A stretch of DNA of 64,000 bases from Lepus europaeus (Eukaryota; Chordata; Mammalia; Lagomorpha; Leporidae): NCBI RefSeq assembly GCF_033115175.1, contig NC_084835.1, positions 61,548,448 through 61,612,447 of the forward strand. Reading direction: 5' to 3'. Positions 35,317 through 47,480 of this stretch are shown here, piece by piece. The notes under the pieces are model-generated. The model worked only from the letters and a program-made list of their open reading frames with translations, was not told the origin of the DNA and did not search any database. How positions within the stretch are numbered: position 1 is the stretch's first letter; every line of letters starts with the position of its first letter. Both the position numbers and the translations under genes were made by a program.

Positions 35317-36035
35317 AATCCCACTCTAAAGGTGCCTTATTACCTCCCAAAGAGCACAACTGTGATATTGTTGCATTGGGAATTAAATTGCAACATGAAT
35401 TTTGGAGGGGGTACACATTCATAGCAATAAAGCTGGAAAAAAATCTTCTTTCCACCATCATGTTCAAGTTACATAATATTAAAACAATTGACATTTTCAT
35501 AATGCATGTGCATTTGTCAAGTTTCAATGGCAATTAGCTGGTTTTGCTGATCCTGAGTTGATCTGGTGTTTTATTAGCCAGTTCCTGAATGCATCTAATT
35601 GGAAAGTGGTTCTTGAGTCTTATTTGTCCATTGATTTCATCCAACATTTCTAAGCTTATCTCTCAGCAAGTATAAATGGTTTTTAGTCTTAGCAACTTGA
35701 AGAGAAGTTCTGTGTGAAGTTCTCCAATACTTTCCTATGTATAGGTGAATTATTGCAGCTCATGTCGGCCTTTCAATTCAAAACTCTTTTCTCAAAGACT
35801 ACTTTTTTGTTTTGGATTTGTTCAAGAAGTAACTATCACATAAGTACTACTTTCACCATAGTCTCATTGATCAGTATTTTTCTAAAAGTAACACCGTGAT
35901 TTTTTAGCACTTTATCATGTGAATGTGCTTGCCTAATATAGCTACTGAATATATGTGGGGACTTCAGAAGATTCTTGGAACAATGTAATTAAAAGATAAG
36001 TTCTTTTTGGTGTGAAATTTTTTTTTTTGAAATTT
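35317..36035. other. AT-rich intergenic sequence
   Basis: The short open frames at 35256 and 35714 lack support. Nothing is recognised. Confidence 0.55.
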
Positions 36036-36051
36036 ATGTATAGTTATTTTC

Positions 36052-36381
36052 TTTTTAAAAAAATAGTTATTTATTTTACTTGAAAGTCAGAGTTACACAG
36101 AGAGAGAAGGAGAGGCAGAAAGAGAGAAAGAGTTCTTCCATCCACTGGTTCACTCCCCAATTGGCCGCAACAGACAGAGCAGTGCCGATCCGAAGCCAGG
36201 AGCCAGGAGCTTATTCCTGGTCTCTCACATGGGTGCAGGGCCCCAAGGACTTGGGCCATCTTCTACTGCCGTACCAGAGAGCCGGATAGGAAGTGGAGCA
36301 ACTGGGACTCGAACCAGCGCCTATATGGGAGGCTGGCACTATAGGCGGCAGCTTTACCTGCTATGCCACAGCACTGGCCCC
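36052..36381 (-). mobile_element. tRNA-derived SINE with 16-bp duplication
   Basis: Full-length element flanked by ATGTATAGTTATTTTC at 36036-36051 and 36382-36397, a perfect match. Confidence 0.96.
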
Positions 36382-36397
36382 ATGTATAGTTATTTTC

Positions 36398-36811
36398 ATA
36401 ATCACTTTTTGTGAACTTTTTGAAGACCTCCTTTTGTGTGTAAATATGTGTGTGTGTGCGCGCACATTTGTATATCAGTATTAACACTCATAATTAAAAA
36501 TCAGAATTAAGATAAAAGCAATAAATAAATCATAAATGCCTGTGGACTTAGCAGGGTTGGATATAGCTGGCACACCTTAAAATATGCATGCTAAGGAGGT
36601 GTCTTCTTGTTACAAAAAGTACAAACGTGGCAGTTGCAGTCCGCTATTTGATGAGAAGAGGTTGTTGGTTGTGTGCTGGGGCTTCAGAGAGATGTCAGAT
36701 TAGTATGTCCTTTCTCAAAGCTTCCTCCCATTCTTTCTCCTTACCTTTGACTACTAGCGCTCTGCCAACTGGCATAAGACCACAAAACACGCTTTCTAAT
36801 TTTTCAGAATT
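36398..36811. other. Intergenic sequence
   Basis: A short TG/CG dinucleotide run near 36440-36463. Nothing else is recognised. Confidence 0.55.
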
Positions 36812-37115
36812 TTAAAAGATTCATTTGAAAGGCAAATCATAGAGAGCGAGGGAGAGATACAGAGAGATCATCCATTCTCTGCTTCACTCCCCAAAGTGGC
36901 TCCAATGGCTAAAACCAGGAACCAGGAGCTTAATCTTTGTTTCCCATGTGGGTGGCCAGGGCCCAAACACTTGGGCCATCTTCTGCTGCTTTCCCAGGCC
37001 ATTAGCAGAGAGCTGGATCAGAAGCAGGGCAGCCAGGACTTGAACTGGCACTCATATGGGAAGTCTGGCAATGCAGGTGGTGCCTTAACCTGCTAGGCCA
37101 CAATCCCATGTCCCA
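36812..37115 (-). mobile_element. Diverged tRNA-derived SINE
   Basis: On the + strand it runs from AAAAGATTCATTTGAAAGGC to CTAGGCCACAATCCCATGTC. Confidence 0.86.
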
Positions 37116-37264
37116 CAGACCACACTTTGAATAGTCTTATCAGAATTCGAGACTGGTACCTCCTCAATATATGCCTATGCTGAGTAACCTGGTAATGGAT
37201 GAGAAGGTTCACCCATTCTTGCTGTGCTCTGGTTTACCCTAGCTTATTGCAAGTGTCATCCCTA

Positions 37265-37620
37265 AAAGGTGCCATGTCCTCTTACAGAGGTGGAAGCCGA
37301 GGCTCAGAGGGTAGGAGTGACTGGCTGGTGGGGGGATGCAGCAAGATCCAGAGGAAGATCCGCTGGGCCTCAGCCTGGAGACCAAACGTGCAGTCAGCCC
37401 AGCCTGTACCTCTGTGAACCCGAGTTGGCCCAGGCCCAGCAGACCATCCCCGACTCAGGGCTGCTCCTGGATTTTTCAGTCAAAGAAGGCTGCAAGGTGG
37501 GATCAAGGGTAAATGCCACCTCAAGTTTCACATCTCCTGTGAAGCAGCAGCACCAAAATGAAATGTCCCTGGATGGGAGATTATAAAGGGCAGGGCAGGT
37601 GCTTCATATCCAGGGCTTCT
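37265..37620 (+). pseudogene. Relic copy of LAMA1 exon 61 with flanking introns
   Basis: The segment aligns by eye with 12,034-12,400 in the same orientation. Shared features are a GGTGGAAGCCGAGGCTCAG-type phrase, CCTGTACCTCTGTG, GACTCAGGG and the acceptor TTTTTCAG, then TCAAAGAAGGCTGCAAGGTG (VKEGCKV versus VKEGYRV), and after the exon GGTGCTTCAT. The exon copy (about 37480-37593) is 114 nt against 134, so the frame is broken, and the donor GT has become GG. It retains intron, so it is a DNA-level duplication, not a processed pseudogene. It is not expected to be used. Confidence 0.8.
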
Positions 37621-40308
37621 TTTCTCTCCAGGGTCAGAAACTGAGTAGTTAGGGAGTAGTCGATGCACCTCACATCAACTCCCAATCATCGCCTCAGGTA
37701 GAGTGGAAAAGACACAATCTTAAATTTACAGCGGTTCACGAGGTAACTGCTAATTACCTTAACAGTACAGAGGCAATGATCTTCCTCTGCTTCTGTCTTG
37801 GCCGCCCAGATCCTGATGAGGAGAGGTGGAAGGAGAATCCCAAGCTACCCCCGCAGGCAGAACAGGCTGTCCAGAGTTGATGTTATTGAACCCTTCTAAT
37901 GAATAAGTCAGTAGTCAGAAAGGCACAAAGGGGGGCACAGGAAACCTAGATGTGCATGACCTTGGCCCGTGTTTGGAACTCCAGGCTCCTGGACAGAAAG
38001 GAATCCGTTTCTTTCTTATCTGGTGCTTGGCAAAACAGTCCTTAAATATATGCGATCTCCAGACCCTAAAGTTTCTTTTTTTTTCTTTCTAAAACAGAAA
38101 TTGCACATCTGCTTTTGAGTTTTTCAGGATTGATCTGTAAGACCTGCCCTTCATCTAATAGCTTCTGGGGTTTGCATTGTTACAGCTATTTCACCAGGCC
38201 TCCTGTGAAATCTCCTTTGCAAATGAAAGTTCATTTTTTTTTTCACCTTTAGCCTTTCAAGTAACGCCAGCTAGAATGACCTGCCTTGGGATTTTCCGAC
38301 CAAACGGCAAGCTCTTTGTGAACTCAGGCAGATCAAAGTTTGTGTTTTTTTTTATTCTCAAAATTTATAAACTTGTCCTTCAAAAATATATGAAATAATA
38401 ATAGAAAGGAAAGCAAAGAACATGGCCATTCCCTGTCTGGAGATAGCACGGATGGAATAGGAGAGCACAAGACATAAAACGTTCGGGAGAGAGGCAATAT
38501 GTCTAGTTCATTGACTCCCAACCAGGGCAGTTTCCCCTCTAGGGGACTTCTGTCTAGAAACATTATTGATTATCAAAACTAGCACATGCACATGGAGGGG
38601 AGGGTGTTTGTATCTGTGTGTGCGCAATACGACTGGCATCTAGTGGACAGAGGCCAAGGACACTGCTAAACACTCTGCCATTCACATAGTCCCAACCGCT
38701 ATCCAGGCTGAAATGTCAATAGTGTGACGTTAACAAACCATGATTTGGTTGCATCTTTAAGTTCTTTCTTAAAATACGGTTTGTATGGATTTATTTATAT
38801 ACACCATCAATCCTGAAATTTTACCCTTTGAAAATTAGGTGTTCTACATAGAAGTGTTTACTAAAATAAATAAAAGTTTTCTGATTTCCTCTAGGAGAGG
38901 TCTTCAGAAAGTTCATGGAAAATGTGTTATGAGAACAACTATGCATGGATTTCAAAATTTTTATATCAAAGCTTAGTTTTTAGTTCCATTTTCCAGAATC
39001 TTTTTGAAGTATGCTTGTACTACACAATTGAAAATTTGAGATACAGCTATCTACTGAGTATGCTATTTTTTATATCTTTAATAGTTTTTTTTGAAGTAGG
39101 TTTCAAAGTTAGTCCTGAAATTTTCAAGGGAGAGTTTTGCTAAGAGAAGACTGCTTAGGGCCACAAAAAACACTTTTAAATCAAGAAGGCATCAGTGTAC
39201 CCTAGAGGTGAGTACAGTACAAAGGGACACAGAATCTTCTTGTTGATTGTCAAATCTTTTTGTGTGGTGCCCTAGCTTTAGTACTGGCCTCAACTTCAGT
39301 CTTTATTTTCATGCTCATATCTACCTCTTAGGTGCAGTTGAACATTCTGTCAGTTTCATGTCTACTGAAGAGTTTTTCGAGCGCCGCCCAAATCTGAGGA
39401 TCTGCCTCTTTCACAAATGGTGTGACTTTATCCAAACACCAGCGCTGAGGTCCTTGGTGGAACCTTGTTGTCAGTACGATGAGATCAGATACCATTACTG
39501 AACTAGGCCTTCTGTCCTCCTTTGCATGTGGATTTTGCTGCCTTTGTATAATTATTCTTTGTGTAGATCAGTGATAGTTTATGCAGACCTAGTAATGAGC
39601 TCTGTGTAGCCGCCCAAGTCTGAAAAGAAATGGTGTCGCTGAGGTAAACAGCTTGTGGAATCTTTCCAGACATGGCTCAGAGTTTGGCAGGTTGGTGGAT
39701 TGTCAGAAAGCCTTTCCTCTTCAGACATGCCATTCCCTTACATGACATATCCTGCTGTGCTTCTGGCACATACACTCCTACCGTGGGATGCTCAGGTGAG
39801 AGAGGAATAGCATGAAAGAATGTCAATATCATTATAAACTTCTGTTTCCTGATGTGTCTGCTTTCGCTGAGTGATTATATTGTTTGTCTTGAAGGGGCGT
39901 CAAGTACCGAAGGGAGGTGGACAGAACATCTCCCCCTGAAAGGAAGCAGCTACAGTGTCTCCTCTGTGAAGGCCTCTGAGCCTGCCAGTTCGAAGGGGAC
40001 AGTTCCCATGGGTCTGCGTGGCCTGCCAGATCTCCACGTCCGTAGAGTCCAGCCAGAGAGCAGGGGCACCTGCCCGGGACTCCTGATTCACCTCCGCACC
40101 GAAGACTGTTTGCCCAGACCCAGGCTACAGACATCACTGCAGTGTCTCAGCAGTGTCCTCCTTTGCTGAGTGGAAGGCTCGGCTCTCTAACAACTTCCTA
40201 TTTGTTAGAGATAGAGGAGAACACAAAGCCGAAGACCATTTTCCCTTTTTCCTGGTTTTGGGCCTGTAAAGGATGAATGCTGATTTTTGTCAGAGAAGCA
40301 TTTTTAAG
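37621..40308. other. SINE-free intergenic stretch
   Basis: About 2.7 kb without SINEs. Open frames at 38177, 39247 and 39852 follow acceptor-like sequence in places, but no known protein is recognised. Confidence 0.5.
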
Positions 40309-40319
40309 AAATGTACCCT

Positions 40320-40659
40320 GCCGGCGCCGCGGCTCACTAGGCTAATCCTCCGCCTTGCGGCGCCGGCACACCGGGTTCTAGTCCCGGTCGGGGCACCGAT
40401 CCTGTCCCGGTTGCCCCTCTTCCAGGCCAGCTCTCTGCTGTGGCCAGGGAGTACAGTGGAGGATGGCCCAAGTGCTTGGGCCCTGCACCCCATGGGAGAC
40501 CAGGAGAAGCACCTGGCTCCTGCCATCGGATCAGCGCGGTGCGCCGGCCGCAGCGCGCCTACCGAGGCGGCCATTGGAGGGTGAACCACCGGCAAAGGAA
40601 GACCTTTCTCTCTCTCTCTCTCTCACTGTCCACTCTGCCTGTCAAAAAAAAAAAAAAAA
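40320..40659 (+). mobile_element. Young CSINE with target duplication
   Basis: Near-consensus element with a pure A tail. It is flanked by AAATGTACCCT at 40309-40319 and 40660-40670. Confidence 0.96.
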
Positions 40660-40670
40660 AAATGTACCCT

Positions 40671-41086
40671 TCGCAGGGAGTGAAGTCTGTCCAGGTGGTT
40701 TAACTCAACCTTATTTCCTGACCTGCTTTCCGAGTGACGTGGGAGCAGTTTCCTACGGAGCCTGCACTGAACACTTGAGTCACATGGGAAGGAGGATATT
40801 GTGCTTTTACTAGGTTTCTGTCATGGGAACATTATTTCCTGATGGTTGTAAGACATCTGTCAAGTGATATTACCCACCTGGGAAAATATCTCAAGAATCA
40901 TAGCTGTAGCAGTAGTGAAAAGCTCCTCTCCAACCATCAGATGTGAAAGGAGAGAGGTCCCTTCACACCGCCCATACAGCAGGGAAGATCAGGTAAGCGT
41001 TCTTCTTGTCTGTTGCTTCATGTTTCATTTCTACTTTAAATGATTTAAGTTTGGCTTTGGAGATTTCTTTTGAAAGGATGTTGAAG
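40671..41086. other. Intergenic sequence
   Basis: Nothing is recognised. Confidence 0.55.
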
Positions 41087-41348
41087 GGGCAGGCATTTGG
41101 CCCAGCAGTTAACAGCAGAGTACCTGGGTTCAATACCCAGGTCCCAACTCCTGCTTCAGGCTGATGAATCCACGGCAGGCAGCAAGTGATGACTCAATTA
41201 GACGGGCTCTTGCCATGTACATGGGAGATCTGGATTGAGTTCCTGGCTCCTAGCTTTAACCTGGCCCAGGCCAGGCTCTTGTAGACAGAGACTGGGAGCT
41301 CTCTCAGTCTACCTGTCTGTCTCTGTCTCTTTGCCTCCCAAATAAGTG
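41087..41348 (+). mobile_element. Old, shortened tRNA-derived SINE
   Basis: Head GGGGCAGGCATTTGGCCCAG, body with TACATGGGAGATCTGGATTG, ending CTCCCAAATAAGTG. Confidence 0.82.
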
Positions 41349-41929
41349 AAAGGAATGTTGGAGGCTTGACCTCATATCCACTTAGAGATCATAAAAAGGA
41401 ACATTGAACAAGATGGTACGTTCATCTAGAACTTCAGGGAAAACTGAAGTAAACCCCTCTAATGCTATGCCCCACCCCGCAAATGTTCCAACAGGTGGTG
41501 TATCCAAGCTTCCTACAAGCATCCTAAAGTCACTTCTGTTGTCACTGCTGTTCACTGGCAAGTGCAATCTGTTACCTATAATCCAAACAACTGGTGTAAT
41601 ACCTGTGAATAAAACACTGTGAAGGGAGCATGCTTCCCTTTCAAAAGGACTGTGACCTTATTAGCTACAGGAACCTTGACCTATCTGCAACACTGTGAAA
41701 GGGCTCAGGATGACCCAGTCTCTTTCAAATAGTTGTTCCACTGAAACAGTCATTTTATACAGAAGGCACTCTTTGACAGTCTGTGGGTCTTCGTGTTTTC
41801 CCCGTGGTCTTTCTTTCTGGTGTCTTTTCTCAGATACGGGCAGTGTGCAGAGCTTGTCTCACCAGCGTGGGGACCTGGCACTGCCATCACATTTCAGTGC
41901 CCACATGCAAAACCCAGACCTAAGTTTTG
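41349..41929. other. Intergenic sequence
   Basis: Nothing is recognised. Confidence 0.55.
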
Positions 41930-42140
41930 GGCTTTCAAAGAATGGCTTTATTGAGATATAATTGACATACAATAAACTTTGCATCTTTAAAGTGTGCAAT
42001 TCGGTGAATTTGCATATATATATATATATATATACACACACGCACCTTTGCAACCATCACCACATTCAAAATGTACGTCCTAGTCACCTCCTGCCTCTTT
42101 TTATCTATTCATCAGTTTTCCAAAAAGAAATTCTAGCAGT
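41930..42140 (-). mobile_element. Old L1 3'-end fragment
   Basis: GGCTTTATTGAGATATAATT, TTTAAAGTGTGCAATTCGGT and CAACCATCACCACATTC are the reverse of an L1ME-type 3' UTR. A (TA)n run at 42014-42034 lies inside. Confidence 0.75.
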
Positions 42141-43614
42141 TCTCCTGCCCATTTAGCAAGGTGGGATAGCCTTGACTCCAAATCAAAGTAAGGAAATTAT
42201 AAAACAATTTTAGACCAAGCTTGCTTTTGGACCTCAGAGTGAAAAATCTCGCAATACTGGTTAATAATGCAAAAACATATGACCAATTTTGTCCCCTCTA
42301 GACTCTTCTTTCCAATGTGTTAGTTTTAGTCTTTTTTTTTTTCACCTTCCAGTTTGCTTATAGTTCTCCTGCAGCCTTAGGTTGGGTTGATAATTCTCAT
42401 TTTATATTGAACCAAGCAGGCTGACTGTTTTCCCATGAGCTCTAGGAGGAGAAATGTGTCCTAGGTGAAGACAGGGTGCTAGTGGGTATCAAATACCTGC
42501 ATCTCCAGAAGACCAGAGCACTGGCAAGTTGTAATCAGCTTCCTTAGGCCTTTCTGTTATTGGCAGAGCCCTTGAATAGGTCCCGCAAAATACCACAGGA
42601 GGCAGAGGTGACACTTGATTTTGTGTCAAAACTTCTTTAAACAAAGACTCCTCCTTGAACCTGGAAGATGGAGCCCAGCAAATAGGTCTGCAGGATTAAG
42701 ACATTAGTTTTCCCCATTAGCATGCCCATGCAGGTGTTTCTCAAATTCATAGAATTTAGGAATGATATATGACTGGATATATTTGTCAACAAATATCAAG
42801 TACTAACTTAGCACCTGACCTGGATACTGAGGTAAAAATGGAGAAAATGCTTTCTTTAAATTGCTTTGGCCAAGAGACATGCGTTTTCACCTTAAGACAG
42901 AGTCAAGGGCTACCGTGTGGTATAGTGATGTAGAAAGTGTGAGAAAACTTGAGAAAGCATCTGTAACTGGGTTTCAGAGAAGTGTCATGGTAGCATTTCT
43001 GTTGGGGTGGTGTAGGTGGTGGGTTCATGACAGATCCACGCTGCCGTGGAAGCAGGACTCTGGTGCAGTAATGAGAGAGGAGCGAGGACAAAGTAGGTTA
43101 AGCCTAATCATGGAGACCCTGATGGTTACCTCTGACCCATTTTCAGTTAATGCCTGCTACAAAAGACAACCACCTCTCTGATGTCTTCCTCCTTAAATCA
43201 GGATTTCCTGCTATGGAATTTCATGTAAACAGGATCAGGCAGTATTGTTGCCAGGAGATCTGTTAAAGATGGTAAAGGACGTATTATTCAGGGGACTACA
43301 GTGATCTTTTCCAGTAGGGAGGAGAGGTTGGGCTCAACACTAAACACAGCCAGGACAAGCGAGCAAGGTGGGCAGGAAAATGACCCAGGAAACTCCAAAG
43401 CTGGGAGAGTCTGGCTGAGGCAGGCCAGGGGATCAGGTGCGGAGGGTGGAGGATGAGGAAGTTGATCAATATCAAGCAAGTGTGGGGGATTGCTGCCAAA
43501 CTGACCCAGCAGAATTCTCACTAGAACTGAACTAAATGAGTCGAGGACAGATGAGAAAGCTGAGGCCTTGGTGGCTTAGAGAAGCCTGATGAGTTGCATC
43601 AAGGAGTCTTTGTG
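42141..43614. other. Intergenic sequence
   Basis: About 1.5 kb without SINEs. The open frame at 42861-43181 has no domain or splice support. Confidence 0.55.
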
Positions 43615-43628
43615 AGTAGGTGCTCTTT

Positions 43629-43945
43629 TTTTTTTTTTTTTTAGACTGTGAGAGAGAGACAGAGAGAAAGGTCTTCCTTTTTCCATTGGTTCACCCTCCA
43701 AATGGCTGCTACAGCCGGCTCGCTGCGCCAATCTGAAGCCAGGAGCCAGGTGCTTCCTCCTGGTCTCCCATGCAGGTGCAGGGCCCAAGCACTTGGGCCA
43801 TTCTCCTCTGCCTTCCTGGGCCACAGCAGAGAGCTGGACTGGAAGAGGGGCAACCGGGACAGAATCCGGCACCCCGACCCGGACTAGAACCTGGAGTGCC
43901 GGCGCCGCAGGCGGAGGATTAGCCTAGTGAGCCATGGCGCTGGCC
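43629..43945 (-). mobile_element. CSINE with 14-bp duplication
   Basis: Lacks the GACAGGCAGAG end next to the T run, otherwise complete. It is flanked by AGTAGGTGCTCTTT at 43615-43628 and 43946-43959. Confidence 0.94.
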
Positions 43946-43959
43946 AGTAGGTGCTCTTT

Positions 43960-44356
43960 CATATGGAACTATTTTTTGTGACATATTTTTGATATTCATG
44001 TTGTCGCATGAACATAAGATTCTTTTATTATTTAGTACACCATTATATATGAATTAACCATGTATGTTTATCTCTTCTCTAGGTTTTGTCTGAGTAAAAA
44101 GCAGTGAACATTATTGCACAAGTATTTGAGTGATTATATTTTCCTTTTTCTTGGGTAAACCTAGGAGTTGAATTTCTGGGTTATTCGGTGGGTATTATTA
44201 CCTTTACAGTATAATGCCAGTTTTCCAAACTGGCTCTACTGTTTTACACTACTGGTGTAAGAATGGCCAGTTGCTTCATGTCCTTGCCAGCACTTGGTAT
44301 TATATATCTTTAAAAATTTTTTTTTAATTATTTGAATGTCACAGAGAGAGAAGGAG

Positions 44357-44387
<31 letters not shown>

Positions 44388-44990
44388 TCTTCTATCTACT
44401 GGTTCACTTCTCAAATGGCTGCAATAACCAGAGTTGGGCTGATTTGAACTCAGAGCTAGGAGCTTGCTGGTCTCCCATTTGGGTGCAGTGGCCCAAGGAC
44501 TTGGGCCATCTTCTACTGTTTTCCCAGGCCATAGAAGAGAGCTAGATTGAAAGTGGAGCAGCCAGGACTCAAACTGGTGCCCACATGGGATGTTGGCACT
44601 GCAGGCAGTGGCTTTACCCACTATGTCACAGCGCCAGCTTCCAAATTTATATATCCTTCTACTTTTGAGTAGTCATGTGATTATGCAGTGCTATCACATT
44701 GTGACACTTGCCTGGTGATGTTGAGTACCATTTTATGCATATTGATTCTTTCTAGACTTTGTAAAATGTAAGTATAAATCTTTTTCTTTTTCCATCTAAA
44801 AAGAATTGTCTGCTTTTTCATCTTGAATTGTCAGAGTTCTATAAGTATTCTGGGTTTCACACACAACCCCTCCCCTTTTATTCCTTTTGCCTTTTCATCA
44901 ATAGTACGTTTACTGAGCAAAAATCTTATATTTTATGGATCAGGTTTGTCAATTATCCTTTGCATGGCCAAGATTTCTGTTGTCCTGTAA
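43960..44990 (-). mobile_element. Old L1 3' fragment, split by a SINE
   Basis: ATTATTTAGTACACCATTAT, CCTAGGAGTTGAATTTCTGG and CACTACTGGTGTAAGAATGG are reverse L1M 3' phrases. The right part, 44642 to about 44990, continues in the same style. Edges are approximate. Confidence 0.65.
44311..44641 (-). mobile_element. tRNA-derived SINE nested in L1
   Basis: It contains (GA)n at 44357-44387 and ends TGTCACAGCGCCAGCTT. TTATATATC occurs at 44300-44308 and 44647-44655. Confidence 0.9.
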
Positions 44991-46059
44991 TAGTGTGCCA
45001 TAGTGGTAGAAGAGCCCACGTCTAGTCTGTCAAGGATGTGGGGCTAAGGACTATAGCAAAGCCCACTGCTGTTCAGAGGTAGAGATGTTACACAAATGCA
45101 TAGCAACTACCACGCACAAGCTGTTATGATATATAAGTTCATCAGTAAGAAGACATTACTTGGAGGAATATGCAAATGATTTTTTTTTTTTCTGTTTCAT
45201 TCCTATACATTTTTTTTTTGCCCTGGAAACATTTTGTTTAAGGTATACCAGCTTCATGCATTTCATATATACAAATGTAGGAATGCATTGATTCTTCCAA
45301 CTCTGCCCTTCCTTCCACCCACAATCCCACCCTTATCCCTGCTCCTTCTTCTATTCCTATTCTTATTTTTTGAAAGATCTACTTTCAATTAACTTTATAC
45401 ACATAAGACTAACCCCTACACTAAATAAAGAGTTCAACAAATAGTAAGAAAAAAAAATCTGTTCTTCAACAGTCAAGACAAGGGCTGTTCTAAATCATAG
45501 CATCTCAAAGTATTAATTTCACTTCTATAGATTTCCTTTAAGGTACTCTGCTAGTTACCACAGATCAGAGTGAACTATATGGTATCTGTCTTTTTAGGAC
45601 TGGCTTATTTCACTAAGTGTTATTGTTCCTAGTTGATTCCATGATGTTGCAAATGATAGGATTTCATTTTTTTACCACTGTGTACTCTCCCGTGGTGTAT
45701 ATATACCAGAAATTCTTTGTCCAGTCTTCAGTTGACAGACATCTGGATTGATTCCACATCTTAGCTATTGTGAACTGAGCTGCAATAAACATGGGGTTAC
45801 AGATAACATTTCAAATGCTACTTTCATTTCCTTTGGGTTCATTCCTAGGAGTGGGAAGGCTGGGTCATATGGTAGGTCTACATTCAGATGTCTGAGGTAT
45901 CTCCATACTGTCTTTCCCAGTAGCTACACCAGTTTGCATTCCCACCAACAGTGGATTAGATTACTTTGTCCCCCCACATCCTCACCAGCATTTGTTGTTC
46001 ATTGATTTCTATATGAAAGCTATTCTAAAGGGGATGAGGTGAAGCCTCAATGTGGTTTT

Positions 46060-46401
46060 TTTTTTTTTTTTTAATTTTTCACAGGCAGAGTGGACAGAGA
46101 GAGAGAGACAGAGAGAAAGGTCTTCCTTTTGCCGTTGGTTCACCCTCCAATGGCCGCCGCGGTAGTGCGCTGCGGCCGGCGCATCGCGCTGATCCGATGG
46201 CAGGAGCCAGGTGCTTCTCCTGGTCTCCCATGGGGTGCAGGGCCCAAGTACTTGGGCCATCCTCCACTGCACTCCCTGGCCACAGCAGAGAGCTGGCCTG
46301 GAAGAGGGGCAACCGGGACAGGATCGGTGCCCCGACTGGGACTAGAACCCGGTGTGCCGGCGCCGCAGGCGGAGGATTAGCCTATTGAGCCACGGCGCCG
46401 G
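46060..46401 (-). mobile_element. Young CSINE nested in L1, 15-bp duplication
   Basis: Near-consensus element. It is flanked by CCTCAATGTGGTTTT at 46045-46059 and 46402-46416, both within L1 sequence. Confidence 0.97.
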
Positions 46402-47344
46402 CCTCAATGTGGTTTTGATTTATATTTCCCTGATGGCTAGTAATCTTGAACATTTTTTTCCATATTTGGCCATTTGGATTCCCTCTTGTGAAAAATGCCT
46501 GTTTAAGCCCTTTGCCTATTTCTTAACCGGATTGTTTGTTTTGTTGTTGAGTTTCTTGAGCTCTTTATAGAGTCTGGATATTAAGAGTCTGGATATTAAG
46601 CCTTTATCAGCTGCATAGTTTGCAAATATTTTCTCCCATTCTGTTGGTTGCCTCTTTACTGAGTGTTGCTTTTGCAGTGTAGACACTTCTCAATTTGATG
46701 TAATCCCATTTGTGAACTTTAGCTTTGATTGACTGTGTCTCTGGGGTCTTTTCCAAGAAGTCTTTGCCTATACAAATGACTTGCAGGGTTACCTCTATCT
46801 TCTCTAATAATTTAATAGTATTGGGTTGTAGATTTAACTCTTTGATCTATTTTGAGTGGATTTTTGTGTAAGGAGTAAGGTAGGGGTCTTGCTTACTAGT
46901 TCTGCATGCGGAGATCCAGTTTTCCCAGCACCTTTTGTTGAAGAGACTGTCCTTGCTCAAGAGATTGATTTTAGCTCCTCTGTCAAAGATAAGTTGGTTG
47001 TAGAGGCATGGATTGATTTCTGGAGTTTCTATTCTGTTTAATTGATCCACTCATCTTGTTTGTTTGTTTGCTTGTTTGTTTTTTGTCAGTACCAGGCTGT
47101 TTTGATTATAACTGCCCCACAGTATATCTTGAAATCTGATATTATGATGCCTACATCACGTGTGTTGTATAAGATTGCTTTAGCTATTCCGAGTCGCTTG
47201 TGTGCCCATATGAATTTCAGCATCACTTTTTCTAGATCTGAGAAGAATGTCCTTGGTATTTTGATTGGAATCCCATTGAATCTGTAAATTGCTTTATGGA
47301 TATTTTGATGCTATTGATTCTTCCAATCCACAAATATGGAAGAT

Positions 47345-47347
47345 TTT

Positions 47348-47399
<52 letters not shown>

Positions 47400-47402
47400 T
47401 TT
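47345..47402 (+). repeat. (TTTC)n microsatellite
   Basis: A near-perfect TTTC run inside the L1, followed by poly-T. Confidence 0.95.
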
Positions 47403-47480
47403 TTTTTTTGGTGTCTTCTATGTTTTTCTTGGATGTTATTGAATTTTCAATGTAGAGATCTTCAACGTCCGGGATGTTGT

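Larger units (their letters stand above)
45190..47480 (-). mobile_element. L1 fragment: ORF2 C-terminal region and 3' UTR
   Basis: Running on the minus strand, 47.5-46.4 kb shows decayed ORF2 C-terminal sequence (on the + strand TTCCCAGCACCTTTTGTTGA, ATTCTGTTTAATTGATCCAC, CTGTTTTGATTATAACTGCC). The segment 46.0-45.2 kb is the 3' UTR, with GAGCTGCAATAAACATGGGG. It is interrupted by the CSINE at 46060 and a (TTTC)n run. No reading frame survives. Confidence 0.85.

Noticed and set aside
38580..38660. CTCF-like phrase CATCTAGTGGACAG
   Set aside because: Departs from the core at the GGC positions.
39301..39501. Possible exon after a CTCTTAG acceptor-like site
   Set aside because: The peptide has no laminin LG signature and no partner exon could be joined.
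39852..40169. 105-codon open frame that might be an unannotated exon
   Set aside because: No match to a family I know. A 101-codon open frame lies on the opposite strand over the same bases.
47345..47402. Tandem repeat considered as a CRISPR-like array
   Set aside because: It is a simple tetranucleotide run with no spacers, in a vertebrate genome.
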